Shown here: piece after piece, positions 22,101-31,358 of the stretch | Layout: each line of letters opens with the position of its first letter | How positions within the stretch are numbered: the stretch's first letter is position 1 | The notes under the pieces: model-generated | What the model saw: the letters and a program-made list of their open reading frames with translations, nothing else | Databases searched by the model: none | What the model was told of the DNA's origin: nothing | Translations under genes and position numbers: made by a program | NCBI GenBank assembly: GCA_016861105.1 | Contig: BOKS01000001.1 | Span: forward strand, 248,001 to 312,000 | From: Betaproteobacteria bacterium | GTDB taxonomy: Bacteria; Pseudomonadota; Gammaproteobacteria; Burkholderiales; Casimicrobiaceae | Length of the DNA stretch: 64,000 bases | Direction: 5' to 3'

Positions 22101-23387
22101 TTACTTCGATCTACGCGTTCGCCGCGGCGGCCGCGGTTTCTTCGTCCGCCGCTCCGGCAGCACCGCACGCAGCAGCGCCTCGCAATCCTGCTGAGACATC
22201 ACGCGCGGCACCGGGTAGTTGAAGTCGGCTTCGCGGCAGGCCGCGCGCGCCAGTTGCGGAATGTCCTCTTCGCGCAGCGCGTCGAGGCAGCGCGGAATGC
22301 CGATCCTGCGGCTCAGCGCGTCGATCGAGTCGAGGAACTTCTGCGCGAGCTCCGCTTTGGGCTCGTCCGCGCCGCCCAGCTTCGCGTGCCGCGCGAGCAC
22401 GGCCAGCTTGCCCGTGATCGCTGTGCTCGAAAACCGCAGCACGTGCGGCAGCATGATCGCGTTGGCTAGGCCGTGCGGCGTGTGGTACTTGCCGCCGAGC
22501 TGGTGCGCGATCGCGTGCACGTTGCCGACGTTGGCGCGCGTGAACGCGAGCCCCGCGTAGGTCGAGGCGAGCGCCATCTTCTCGCGCGCGGCGAGGTCCT
22601 TGCCGTTTTCGCAGGCGCGCGGCAGGTTCTCGTAGATCATGCCGACCGCCGCGAGCGCCATGCGGTCGGTGAACCGCGTGCCCCAGTAGCCGATGAACGC
22701 CTCGATCGCGTGCGTCAGCGCGTCCATGCCGGAGGCGGCGGTCACCTGGCGCGGCAGCCCGGTCATCAGCAGCGGATCGAGCGCGGCCATCTTCGGCACG
22801 ATGCGCGTGTCGGCGATCACGAGCTTCGCTTCGCGCTGCGGATCGGAGATGACCGCGGCGACCGTCACCTCGGAGCCCGTGCCGGCCGTGGTCGGCACCG
22901 CGTAGATCGGCGGCGGCGCATGCAGGCCGCGGAAATAGCCGACCAGTTCGCGCGGGTGCTTGCCGTTCGCCGCGGCCAGCCCGATCGCCTTGGCCGCGTC
23001 GATCACCGAGCCGCCGCCGATCGCCACCAGCGCATCGCACTTGGCGTAGCGGAACACCTCGATGCCTTTTTCGATCACCGGGATCGGCGCGTCGGCGGCG
23101 ATCTCGTCGAATACGACGAAGCTGTCCGCCGCGTCCGGCCGGCCGGCGCCGAGCGCGTCCGCGAGCGGCGCCATCAGCCCGAGCTTCGCGACGATCGGGT
23201 CGGTCACCACCATGATCCGGCGATGGCCGAAACCCGCGATCGCCTGGCCGAGCCGCGCACTCGCGCCGGGCCCGACCAGCAGCGTCGGCTGCGGGATCGG
23301 CAGCACGCGCGTCACCAGGCCGGCGGCGCGCTTCGCCGCGGGCAGTCCGATCGTGCGGGCGAAATCGCCAAGCCTGTTCGGAATCAA
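22101..23387 (-). CDS. Iron-containing alcohol dehydrogenase
   Basis: 428-aa group III alcohol dehydrogenase: NAD(P)-dependent interconversion of alcohols and aldehydes with active-site Fe2+. Seen are the nucleotide loop AIGGGSVIDAAKAI, VPTTAGTGSEVT, and the metal ligands in SGMDALTHAIEAF and VHAIAHQLGGKYHTPHGLANAIMLPHVL. I prefer a TTG start at 23387 because GGAGGG lies five bases before it; an ATG at 23456 would add 23 residues and has no such site. The Arg/Lys-rich tail after VLPERR is unusual. Divergent from the acyl-ACP-reductase-like gene, with 86 bp between starts, suggesting joint control and a joint pathway. Confidence 0.93.
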   Translation of the reverse strand: MIPNRLGDFARTIGLPAAKRAAGLVTRVLPIPQPTLLVGPGASARLGQAIAGFGHRRIMVVTDPIVAKLGLMAPLADALGAGRPDAADSFVVFDEIAADAPIPVIEKGIEVFRYAKCDALVAIGGGSVIDAAKAIGLAAANGKHPRELVGYFRGLHAPPPIYAVPTTAGTGSEVTVAAVISDPQREAKLVIADTRIVPKMAALDPLLMTGLPRQVTAASGMDALTHAIEAFIGYWGTRFTDRMALAAVGMIYENLPRACENGKDLAAREKMALASTYAGLAFTRANVGNVHAIAHQLGGKYHTPHGLANAIMLPHVLRFSSTAITGKLAVLARHAKLGGADEPKAELAQKFLDSIDALSRRIGIPRCLDALREEDIPQLARAACREADFNYPVPRVMSQQDCEALLRAVLPERRTKKPRPPRRTRRSK

Positions 23388-23473
23388 AGGGACCCTCCGC
23401 GAGCTGTGATTGACTGGCTGTATCGGCGCGGCCGCAAGCCGCGCGTACAAGCGCATTTCGGCACGGATTGCAG

Positions 23474-25621
23474 ATGAAGAATGTGATCGGCGTCAGCCTC
23501 GGCGCACGCAGCCAGGACTTCGAGTTCGCGACCCGCTTCCTGGGGCACCGCATGACCGTGCGGCGCATCGGCGCCGACCGCAGCACCGAGCGCGCGGCCA
23601 GGCTGCTCCGCCACTGGGAGACGCGCGCCGACGCGATCGGCCTCGGCGTGGCGAACAACGGCCGCGCGGCGCTCGGCGGCGCCGACGACGAAGCCGGCGC
23701 GCGGCTCGCGCACCTGGTGACCCGCGTGCCGGTGAGCACCGGCGCGCGGCTCGGCGAGATCTTCCTCGAATGGGCGCTGCGACGCGCGCAGATCCGCCTC
23801 GGCAACTACTTCAACAACACGAAGGTGCTGTTCTTCTCGGGCGCGGCCGACTACAAGCTGGCGATGTCGATGTCCGAGTACACCGACAACCTGCAGTTCG
23901 CCGATCCGGTGCGCCGGCTCGGCATCCCCAAGCTGCTGACTTCGCTCGACGCACTCGCGGCGTACACGCGCGGCGCGCACTACGTCGCCGACTGGAAGCC
24001 GCGCAAGCTGCCGGCGGCGCCGGTGCTCAAGCTGTGGTCGAACCACGTGCTGCGCAAGGCGATGGCGAGCGCGACCGTCGTCGTCGCACCCGTGCACGAG
24101 CTGGACGACTTCGGCCTCGAGGAGCTGGCCGGCAAGACCATCATCACGTCGACCGTCAACGACGAGCGCATCGCGCAGTTCCGCGACAAGGGCGTGCACA
24201 TGGTGATCGACGGCGCCCCGTTCATGGCGGGCCACGTGCTCGGGCCGCATCTGCTCGACGCGATGATCGTCGCCGCCACCGGCAAGGCGCCGGACGAGCT
24301 GCTCGAGGACGACTACCTCGACATCATCACCGAGCTGCAGCTCGAACCGCGCATCGTCTATCCGAACGGCTTCAAGCGGGTCAACCGCTTCGCGTTCGTG
24401 ATCCACCCGCTGTCGCAGGAGTACTTCAAGATCGTCAAGCCGATCGAGATCCTGTCGCGCGTGTCGCCGCCGGTGTTCCTGAACTCGATCGAGAAGGTGA
24501 TGGCGTACGCACCGCCCTTCGTGTATTCGCGCGTGACCGGCGTCCAGTCGCCGACCGGCGTGGAGGCCGAGGGCTGGCTGATTTCGGTCGGCGGCACGCC
24601 GCGCGAGATCATGAGCCGCAGCCCCGAGTTCACCTACCGGCGGCTGCTCGATGCGGCGAAGATGGCGCGCAAGCTCGGCGCGCAGATCATGGGGCTGGGC
24701 GCGTTCACCAAGGTCGTCGGCGATGCCGGCGTCACGGTCGCCAAGCGTGCGCCGCTGCCGATCACGACCGGCAATTCGTACAGCGCCTCCGGCGCGTTGT
24801 GGGCCGCGCACGACGCGGTGCTGCGCATGCGGCTGCTGCCGCCGCCCAAAGGCAAGGAGCGCGTCAAGTTCAAGGCGATGGTCGTCGGCGCCACCGGATC
24901 GATCGGTTCGGCCTGCGCGCGCCTGCTGGTCAAGGCCGCCGAGGAGGTCTACCTCGTGTCGCCGGAGACGGCGAAGCTGCTCGCGCTGAAGGAGTCGATC
25001 CTGAAGGAGACGCCCGACGCGAAGGTCTATCTGTCCGCGCGCGCCGACAAGGACCTCGCCGACATGGACATGATCGTCACCGCGACCTCGGGCGCCGGCA
25101 AGAAGGTGCTCGACATCATGAAGGTCAAGCCCGGCTGCGTGATCACCGACGTCGCGCGCCCGCTCGACCTGCCGCCCGACGAGGTCGCCAAGCGGCCGGA
25201 CGTGCTGGTGATCGAGTCCGGCGAGATCCAGCTGCCCGGCGACGTGAAGATGAAGAACATCGGGCTGCCGAAAGGCGTCGTGTACGCGTGCCTGGCGGAG
25301 ACGATCGTGCTCGCGCTCGAAGGCCGCTTCGAGAACTTCACCGTCGGCCGCGCGATCGAGTGGGAGAAGGTGCGCGAGATCTACCAGCTCGGGCTGAAGC
25401 ACGGCATGAAGCTCGCCGCGATCTCCGGCGTCAACGGTCCGTTCAGCGACGAAGACATCGAGCGCGTGCGTGCGCGCGCGCTCGAAGCGCGCGCGAAACA
25501 GGAAGCCGCACGCGAGGCGGTGCAAGCGAAGAAGGTGGCGCGCGTGGGACGGAAGTCCGCAAGCGCCGTCCGCCGCCAGCCGCCGTCGCGCAAACGCGCT
25601 ACTGCTGCCGTACCCGCGTGA
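23474..25621 (+). CDS. Acyl-ACP-reductase-like dehydrogenase with long N-terminal domain
   Basis: 715-aa protein. The C-terminal half (about residues 350-650) resembles the cyanobacterial long-chain acyl-ACP reductase: GAFTKVVGD ... PITTGNSYSASGALWAAHDAV, the NADPH loop VVGATGSIGSACARLL (about residue 472), and GVVYACLAETIVLALEGRF with Cys606 at the position of the substrate-binding Cys of that enzyme. The first ~330 residues are a separate alpha/beta domain I do not recognise. The C-terminus is a basic tail. ATG 23474 is chosen over an in-frame TTG six bases upstream. Inferred activity: acyl thioester to aldehyde, which the divergent alcohol dehydrogenase could reduce further. An alternative is another Rossmann-fold dehydrogenase acting on a thioester. 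Confidence 0.7.
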   Translation: MKNVIGVSLGARSQDFEFATRFLGHRMTVRRIGADRSTERAARLLRHWETRADAIGLGVANNGRAALGGADDEAGARLAHLVTRVPVSTGARLGEIFLEWALRRAQIRLGNYFNNTKVLFFSGAADYKLAMSMSEYTDNLQFADPVRRLGIPKLLTSLDALAAYTRGAHYVADWKPRKLPAAPVLKLWSNHVLRKAMASATVVVAPVHELDDFGLEELAGKTIITSTVNDERIAQFRDKGVHMVIDGAPFMAGHVLGPHLLDAMIVAATGKAPDELLEDDYLDIITELQLEPRIVYPNGFKRVNRFAFVIHPLSQEYFKIVKPIEILSRVSPPVFLNSIEKVMAYAPPFVYSRVTGVQSPTGVEAEGWLISVGGTPREIMSRSPEFTYRRLLDAAKMARKLGAQIMGLGAFTKVVGDAGVTVAKRAPLPITTGNSYSASGALWAAHDAVLRMRLLPPPKGKERVKFKAMVVGATGSIGSACARLLVKAAEEVYLVSPETAKLLALKESILKETPDAKVYLSARADKDLADMDMIVTATSGAGKKVLDIMKVKPGCVITDVARPLDLPPDEVAKRPDVLVIESGEIQLPGDVKMKNIGLPKGVVYACLAETIVLALEGRFENFTVGRAIEWEKVREIYQLGLKHGMKLAAISGVNGPFSDEDIERVRARALEARAKQEAAREAVQAKKVARVGRKSASAVRRQPPSRKRATAAVPA

Positions 25622-25870
25622 CGCGAACCCCCCCTTTGAAAAAGGGGGGCAGGGGGGATTTCACGATCGCCCGAGAGCAGAGGCTGTGAAATCCCCCTCG
25701 GTCCCCCTTTACAAAAGGGGGAAGAAGACAGACGCACCTTCGGTGCGTGTGAATCGGATTCCCCCCTCCGGTCTCCCTTTACGAAAGGGGGAGGAAGGCA
25801 GACGCACCTTCGGTGCGCGGCGAGTCGATTCCACCTCGTTTCCCCTTTGCGAAAGGGTGAGGACGACCTC
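25622..25870. repeat. Block of C/G-tract inverted repeats with GACGCACC hairpins
   Basis: Contains three versions of a palindrome built on CCCCCTTT-N-AAAGGGGG (about 25628-25650, 25704-25722, 25776-25795) plus a weaker fourth near 25840-25857. The first and second, with their GGGGGGATTTCA / TGAAATCCCCC flanks, form one large inverted repeat. Between copies two to four, a 17-bp hairpin GACGCACCTTCGGTGCG is repeated (25733-25749 and 25802-25818) as part of a direct repeat of roughly 70 bp. The remaining part of 25871-26056 shows no gene. Resembles dispersed palindromic repeats known from many bacterial genomes. Confidence 0.85.
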
Positions 25871-26056
25871 CACCGCGCGCAGCATCTCCGCCTCGGCATG
25901 AAGATTCGCATTGCGATCGGGCGTTGCGGCGACTAAGGTCGAAGCGCTCGTCGGCACTTCGTCGCGACGTCCCGTTCTGCGCGGGCGCTCGGCCCGCGCG
26001 TCCGCTCACCGTGCCCGCCCGCACTGCGGCGGCGCCTTCACCGGAGGAGCTCCCGT

Positions 26057-29000
26057 ATGCCCACCGCTCGCAGCCTCGTCGCTCTCGATTTCGGATTCGC
26101 CGACGGCACCGATGTCTCGCGCAAGGCGCATGCGGTGCGCCGGGTCGGCATGCTGGAGGCCGACCGCAGCCACCGGCGCATGAAGTTCAAGGGCGCGGGC
26201 TTTCTCGAAATCGCGTCGAGCGAAGCGCTGGCGAAGCTCGACAGCTTCACCGTCGAGGTCGAATTCTCGGTCGACCGCATCGGCGGTCCGCAGCAGGTGC
26301 TCGAAGGGCAGGCGCTGCCGGTGTCGCTACGCGTGGAGAAGGACGGCACCATCGTCGCCGCGGTGCAGACGACGCAGGGCTGGGAGTCGGTCGATTCCGG
26401 CGCGCGCAAGCTCGCCAACCAGGAGCGCGTGGCGGTGCGCATCGTGCACGATGCCGGCAAGTCGCTGCGGCTGGAAGTCGACGACCGCGCTGCGGGTACG
26501 ACGCCATTGAAAGGCGGACTGCGTCGCACCGGCAGCGGCGGCCTGCTGATCGGCGCGAAGTCCGAGGGCAAGGCGCAAGCCTTCCGCGGCTCGGTCGGAC
26601 AGGTGCGCGTGCGCGACGGCGCGGTCGACGCGATCGCGCTGGCGACGCGCGAGCGCTGGGCGGCCGACATGGCGGGACGGTTGAAGAAGCACCTGCGCTT
26701 CGACGGCAGGATCTACGTCGAGCCGGACCCCGACGCGGTCGATCATCGCTTCGACACGATCAAGGGCATCCTGCGCGCCGCCGGCGTGCAGGACGTGTCT
26801 CAGTTGGCAACGCTGCGCATCGACCGGCGCACGGTGGTTCCGCCCAACATGCTGCTGATCGCGCCGCGCAAGGTGAGCCTGCCACCGATCGACTGGGGCA
26901 CGGTCGCCGGAACGATCGCGACCGCGGAAGTCGCGAGCGCTGTGCTCGCGACCGCGGCCGCGCTGCCCAATCGCAACAGCCGCGCGGTGTTGCAGAAGGC
27001 GGCCGGCGCCGCGGTCGCGACTGCCGGTGCGACTGTCGCGCGCGCGCCGATCGAAGCGCGCGCCGAGGTCGCACCGCGCCTGGCGAATGCGGCGCGAGCG
27101 GGATCGCCGCCGGCCGCGCTCGGCGCGATGGCGAGCGCGTTGCGCTCGACGACCGGCCTGCGGCGCATCGCCGCGCTCGACCGGCCGACGCTGCGCGAAG
27201 TCGTGCGGCCCGCGCGCGGCATCGAGATCGTCGATCCCGACCTGCTGCCCGCGCTCGACAGCGACCGCCCGGCCGACTGGCCGGCGCAGTCGATGCCGAT
27301 CCATTCGCTGCTGTCGCTGGTGACGATCCCGATCAACACCTCGGTGATCATCGCCGGCACGCTCGATCTGACCAACCAGCAGCTCGTGATCGAGCCGAAC
27401 GTCGAGACGCTGTACATCATCGCCGAGGAGATCGTCGGCGCGCCCGACGCGGCGATCACGTGGCGCCGGCCGGGCGGATCGACGCCCGCGATGGCCGACG
27501 ATCCGGCGAAGGACGGCCGTTCCTACTCGGGCGTGCACACGCCCGACGGCTCGCGCAATGGATTGCGCGGCGGCGACGGACTCGACGGCGCGCCGGGTAT
27601 CGCGGGCGCCAACGGCGTCGACGCGCCGAACCTCGAGATCTGGGCCAAGCGGCTGACCGCGATGCCCGACATCGACCTGAACGGCGAGAACGGCATCAAG
27701 GGCGGACGCGGGCAGCGCGGCGGGCGCGGCGGCAACGGCGCGCGCGGCGCGGGCGGCGAATGGTGGTGGTTCTTCGGCGTGCACTGCTGGAAGAGCCCGG
27801 GCCACGGCGGTAACGGCGGCGACGGCGGCGACGGCGGCCGCGGCGGACCGGGCGGCGACGGCGGGCGCGGCGGCAACGTCGCGATCGGCGTGCTCGAAGG
27901 CACGCTCGCGACGACCGTCACCGCGCGCGCGTTCAAAATCAGCAATCAGGGCGGACAGCCCGGCCGCGGCGGCGATGGTGGACCCGGCGGCATGGGCGGC
28001 GCCGGCGGCACGCACGGCAACGACTACGTCGACGGCGAAGAAGTGTGCGGCGACGGTGTCGACGGCACGCGCGGCGCGCAGGGCCAGCCCGGCGCGGCGG
28101 GACCCGACGGCCGAGCAGGACAAAGCGGCACGCTGAGCTTCTTCGAGTTCACCGAAGAAAGCTGGAACGAGCAACTCACGCGCCCGTGGCTCTACGAGCT
28201 GACGCCGGTGCAGGCGTTCCCCGGCAACACGCTCAACATCACCGGTACGCGCTTTGCCGACACCGATCGCATCGTGCTCGACACCTTCACGCTGACGCCG
28301 ACGATCCTCGCCGACGAAAGCCTCGCGGTGACGATTCCTTCGACGATCACCGGCGGCGAGAAGGAAGTCTTCGTCCGCCGCTTCGACGGCACCGAAAGCA
28401 ACCGATTGCGGCTGTGGATCAAGCCGCAGCTCGATGCGATCGCTGCCGCGCCGGTGCCGGGCAGCACGATGACGCTCGCCGGCAAGGCCTTCCTCGCCGG
28501 CGCGAGCGTCAGCTACGCCGGTGCGGCGATTCCCGCGACCGACGTGACGCGCACGTCGCTGAAGTTCGTCGTGCCGAGCACGGGCGCCGGCGACAGCGCC
28601 GAGCGCAACGTCTCGATCGCCGTGCGCAACCCCGACGGGCTCGTCAGCAACGCGCGCACGATCACGATCCCGCGCATCATCGACTCGGGTCTCAGGGTCG
28701 ACGTGCACGGGCTGTCGTTTCCGAACTTCGACGTCGGCGCGCCGTCGTGGGGAACGTTCGAGGACACGTACGGCGCGTTCGAGGTCTGGCACGAGCTGCT
28801 CGACCCGGTGTTCGGCCATCCGGTGCTGACGACCGCCTTCTACATCTTCTACGAGCACTTCCTGAAGGGCGAAGGCGCGGGCGGGCTCGCGACCGGCTTC
28901 TGCACGTCGCTGTCGGCCAAGGTGCTCGACGAGTTCTGGACCGGCAGCACCGACACCTTCACGCGCATCAGCCTGACCGACGCGCTGCGGCGCGATCTCA

Positions 29001-30148
29001 CCGCGATCCACGGCCGGCTGCTCAGCCGCGAGTCGCTGATCGACTTCCACGACCAGGGGCGCAACGGCACCGCCAACGTCGCGACGAGCTTCCGCCGCAT
29101 CGAGCAGAACCTGCGCGACGGCGGCGACCGCGAGTCGTGCCTGATGCTGTTCTTCGTGCCGAGCGGCGCGGCCTGGGACGGCGGCTATTTCGACAAGCTC
29201 GGCGACAGCCACTGCATCGTGCCGTACCGCATCGTCTATCCGGCCGGCCACGACGGCACGTCGATCGCGGGCGTGAAGCTCTTCTGCTGGGACTGCAACC
29301 ACCCGTTCTCGACGACCGACGATGCGGCGCTGAATTGCCGGCTCGAATTCCGGATGACCGACGGCGAAGTCCGTTTCGACTACTTCGACGGCGGTAGCAC
29401 GGCTCGATTCTGCAGCGAAGACGGCATCACGCTGGCGACGATGACGAACGGCAAGTACCTGCTGTCGGACCACGACATGCCGTTCTCGGGGCCGCTCGGG
29501 TTGACGACCTTCGTGATCGACTTCCTGCTGTCGCCCGCCGACCTGCTCGTCGAGAACGAGGCGGGCCAGCGCACGGGGCTGCAGGGCAATTCGATCGTCG
29601 CCGAGATTCCGGACAGCCACCCGTGCTACCTCGTCAAGGGCGCCTACCTGCTTCCGCAGAACGAAGCGCTCACCCGGCGCATCACCGGCAACGCGGCCGG
29701 CAACTACACGTACCACTCGATCGCGCCGAACGGCGTGTCGATCTCGCTCGAAGGCGTGGCGACCGCTGCCGGGCAGGTCGACGTGCTCGCCGCCAACGCC
29801 GACGGCACCAGCCTCCGCTTCACGCCGGCCGCGGCCAAGAGCTTCACGCTGAACCTCGCGCGCGAAGTCGCGGGCCAGGCGCGCGCGGTGACGATTACCG
29901 GCGTGGGCGGCGGCCCCGCGAGCGCGATGGACCTGAACCTGAGCCCCGATCTTTCGGTCGTTCGCGTCGGCAACACCGACGCCAACCGCACGGTCGACGT
30001 TCAGGTCGGCCAGATCGTCAAGGAAACCGGCGCCAACGCGAAGCTCAACCGCAACGGCGTGGCGCTGCCGACCGCGCACGATCTGGTCGTCACCGTGACC
30101 GACTGGGACGACCTGGCGCTGACGGTGAGGGCGTTGCCGTTCGAGTGA
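26057..30148 (+). CDS. Giant composite protein: LamG-like, collagen-like, IPT/TIG, possible papain-like peptidase
   Basis: 1363-aa protein of unknown function with a strong ribosome site (GGAGGAG) before ATG 26057 and no evident signal peptide. Order: a concanavalin/LamG-like domain (about 1-215, with FTVEVEFSVDRIGG and FRGSVGQVRVRDG), an Ala-rich helical linker (about 290-390), a beta-rich part, a glycine repeat region with collagen-like GXX and GGX runs (about 505-700, broken by a Trp/Cys insert EWWWFFGVHCW), two IPT/TIG-like Ig domains (about 705-875), then a C-terminal domain with GLATGFCTSLSAKVLDEF (Cys949), GDSHCIVPY (His1052) and WDCNHPF (Asp1079/Asn1081), a spacing and context like papain-fold peptidases, and a final beta domain. 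The peptidase call is inference. A membrane-protein gene follows 97 bp downstream. Confidence 0.7.
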   Translation: MPTARSLVALDFGFADGTDVSRKAHAVRRVGMLEADRSHRRMKFKGAGFLEIASSEALAKLDSFTVEVEFSVDRIGGPQQVLEGQALPVSLRVEKDGTIVAAVQTTQGWESVDSGARKLANQERVAVRIVHDAGKSLRLEVDDRAAGTTPLKGGLRRTGSGGLLIGAKSEGKAQAFRGSVGQVRVRDGAVDAIALATRERWAADMAGRLKKHLRFDGRIYVEPDPDAVDHRFDTIKGILRAAGVQDVSQLATLRIDRRTVVPPNMLLIAPRKVSLPPIDWGTVAGTIATAEVASAVLATAAALPNRNSRAVLQKAAGAAVATAGATVARAPIEARAEVAPRLANAARAGSPPAALGAMASALRSTTGLRRIAALDRPTLREVVRPARGIEIVDPDLLPALDSDRPADWPAQSMPIHSLLSLVTIPINTSVIIAGTLDLTNQQLVIEPNVETLYIIAEEIVGAPDAAITWRRPGGSTPAMADDPAKDGRSYSGVHTPDGSRNGLRGGDGLDGAPGIAGANGVDAPNLEIWAKRLTAMPDIDLNGENGIKGGRGQRGGRGGNGARGAGGEWWWFFGVHCWKSPGHGGNGGDGGDGGRGGPGGDGGRGGNVAIGVLEGTLATTVTARAFKISNQGGQPGRGGDGGPGGMGGAGGTHGNDYVDGEEVCGDGVDGTRGAQGQPGAAGPDGRAGQSGTLSFFEFTEESWNEQLTRPWLYELTPVQAFPGNTLNITGTRFADTDRIVLDTFTLTPTILADESLAVTIPSTITGGEKEVFVRRFDGTESNRLRLWIKPQLDAIAAAPVPGSTMTLAGKAFLAGASVSYAGAAIPATDVTRTSLKFVVPSTGAGDSAERNVSIAVRNPDGLVSNARTITIPRIIDSGLRVDVHGLSFPNFDVGAPSWGTFEDTYGAFEVWHELLDPVFGHPVLTTAFYIFYEHFLKGEGAGGLATGFCTSLSAKVLDEFWTGSTDTFTRISLTDALRRDLTAIHGRLLSRESLIDFHDQGRNGTANVATSFRRIEQNLRDGGDRESCLMLFFVPSGAAWDGGYFDKLGDSHCIVPYRIVYPAGHDGTSIAGVKLFCWDCNHPFSTTDDAALNCRLEFRMTDGEVRFDYFDGGSTARFCSEDGITLATMTNGKYLLSDHDMPFSGPLGLTTFVIDFLLSPADLLVENEAGQRTGLQGNSIVAEIPDSHPCYLVKGAYLLPQNEALTRRITGNAAGNYTYHSIAPNGVSISLEGVATAAGQVDVLAANADGTSLRFTPAAAKSFTLNLAREVAGQARAVTITGVGGGPASAMDLNLSPDLSVVRVGNTDANRTVDVQVGQIVKETGANAKLNRNGVALPTAHDLVVTVTDWDDLALTVRALPFE

Positions 30149-30150
30149 GC

Positions 30151-30165
30151 GCGGGTTCGACCCGC
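30151..30165 (+). terminator. GC hairpin after the 1363-aa gene
   Basis: GCGGGT-TCG-ACCCGC three bases after the stop codon. No T-tract. The sequence around the stop (TGAGCGCGGGT) matches that after lptG. Confidence 0.35.
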
Positions 30166-30245
30166 CCGAACGGCTTGGCGCCGTCGTGCCGCGGCGCGGG
30201 CGTGTCGCCCGCGCGCCGGGGATGCGCCGTGCGAACGAGGCTGCC

Positions 30246-31136
30246 ATGAAACAGATCCACGACTGGCTGTCCGAACTCTTTCCCGACAAGCGCCACTCGC
30301 GCACGCTGCTGCTCGTGCTTCTCGCGTGCGCCTTCTATCCCTTCTACCTGCTGACGTTGTACATGGCGGACAAGGGCTTCTACGCGTACGAAGCGTTCTC
30401 CAGCATCTTCGGGCTGGTGATCCCGTTTCTGCTGATGGCATTCGTCTTCGGGATCGTGTTGTTGCTGTTTGCCGGGCTGTTCTGGGGCGGCGCTCTGGCG
30501 GCGCTCGCGATCGTGCTCGGCGGCGCGCGATCTGCGCGGGCCGGCAGTGAAGGAACGCCTGCGGCCGAGTCGACCGAGCCGGTGCGCGCCGGCGGTCTGA
30601 CCGCCGAGGACAAGAAGTCGCTGAAGGGCGCGGCCGGCATCGTCGCCTTCAACGTCGTGATGCTGGCCGCGTTCGGATTCGCCCTTTACGGCAGCGATGC
30701 CGGCGAAGCGACGCGCTTCTTGAAGGGCGTTCTGATCGGCTCGCTCGTGCTCGGCCTCGTGCTGGTCGTGATCCAGGCGACGCCGCCGGCGGCGCGCTTC
30801 ACGCTGTACGCGATCCTCTTCGTGGCCGGCCTGTTCGTGCCGATGTTCGCGCGCGAGCAGACGACCGCGGCGGTCGAGGCGACGCTCGCGCAGTTCCGTC
30901 TCGGCGGCGTGCTGGTCACCGTCGCGCCGAACGCCGCCGCTCCGCTGGATGGTCCCGGCACCGGGCTGCGCGGCAGGCTGGTGCTGCTGTCGTCGTCGAA
31001 CCTCTATCTGGAGGCCGGCTGCCCGCGCCGGTTCCTGATCGTGCCGCGACAGCCGTCGATGCGGTTGGAGTTTGCCGAGATCCGAACGGCAGGGCTCAAG
31101 GACTTCGACTGTCCGCCGGAGGCCGGGCGGCCTTGA
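30246..31136 (+). CDS. Hypothetical multi-pass membrane protein
   Basis: 296-aa protein, family not recognised. About five to six hydrophobic segments: residues ~20-40 (TLLLVLLACAFYPFYLLTLY), ~55-95 (two helices rich in Leu/Phe), then a soluble Ala/Glu linker (~100-125), ~130-150, ~160-180 and ~185-205, followed by a roughly 90-residue C-terminal domain with two Cys (EAGCPRRFLIV, DFDCPPEAG). ATG 30246 fits the start of the hydrophobic pattern. It follows the giant gene on the same strand and may be co-transcribed, making it a candidate partner or anchor. Confidence 0.7.
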   Translation: MKQIHDWLSELFPDKRHSRTLLLVLLACAFYPFYLLTLYMADKGFYAYEAFSSIFGLVIPFLLMAFVFGIVLLLFAGLFWGGALAALAIVLGGARSARAGSEGTPAAESTEPVRAGGLTAEDKKSLKGAAGIVAFNVVMLAAFGFALYGSDAGEATRFLKGVLIGSLVLGLVLVVIQATPPAARFTLYAILFVAGLFVPMFAREQTTAAVEATLAQFRLGGVLVTVAPNAAAPLDGPGTGLRGRLVLLSSSNLYLEAGCPRRFLIVPRQPSMRLEFAEIRTAGLKDFDCPPEAGRP

Positions 31137-31223
31137 CGGCGCAGAGGCAGGTCTTCTTCACTTCCGCGGCGCGCGCTGCACGCGCCGCCGCCTGCAACGA
31201 TTGGCGCGCGGTGCGCAGATTCC

Positions 31224-31241
31224 TCCTGAGCCTGTCGAAGG
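31224..31241. repeat. Short dispersed-repeat motif
   Basis: CCTGAGCCTGTCGAAGG, a motif very common between genes in proteobacteria (complement CCTTCGACAGGCTCAGG). It marks the left border of the AT-richer island. The rest of 31137-31358 shows no gene. Confidence 0.4.
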
Positions 31242-31358
31242 GCGGCACGGACCACCACGAACCCACTCCAGATGCCGGACATACGACTGCAGGCTTTCCC
31301 AAAGCGCCAGATCTATCAATCAGTCCGCTTGCGCTGGGAGGGAGTCTATATAGAGACA

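Noticed and set aside
25622-25870. CRISPR array
   Set aside because: Repeats are palindromic, few, and not separated by spacers of constant length; no cas genes.
27560-28130. Gly-rich region as an assembly artefact or frameshift
   Set aside because: Frame is kept throughout, units are imperfect and interrupted by a Trp/Cys insert, and both flanks have coherent domains.
26327-30304. 1325-codon open frame on the minus strand
   Set aside because: Antisense to the 1363-aa gene, which has a strong ribosome site and recognisable domains; the antisense product is Arg/Val/Ala filler.
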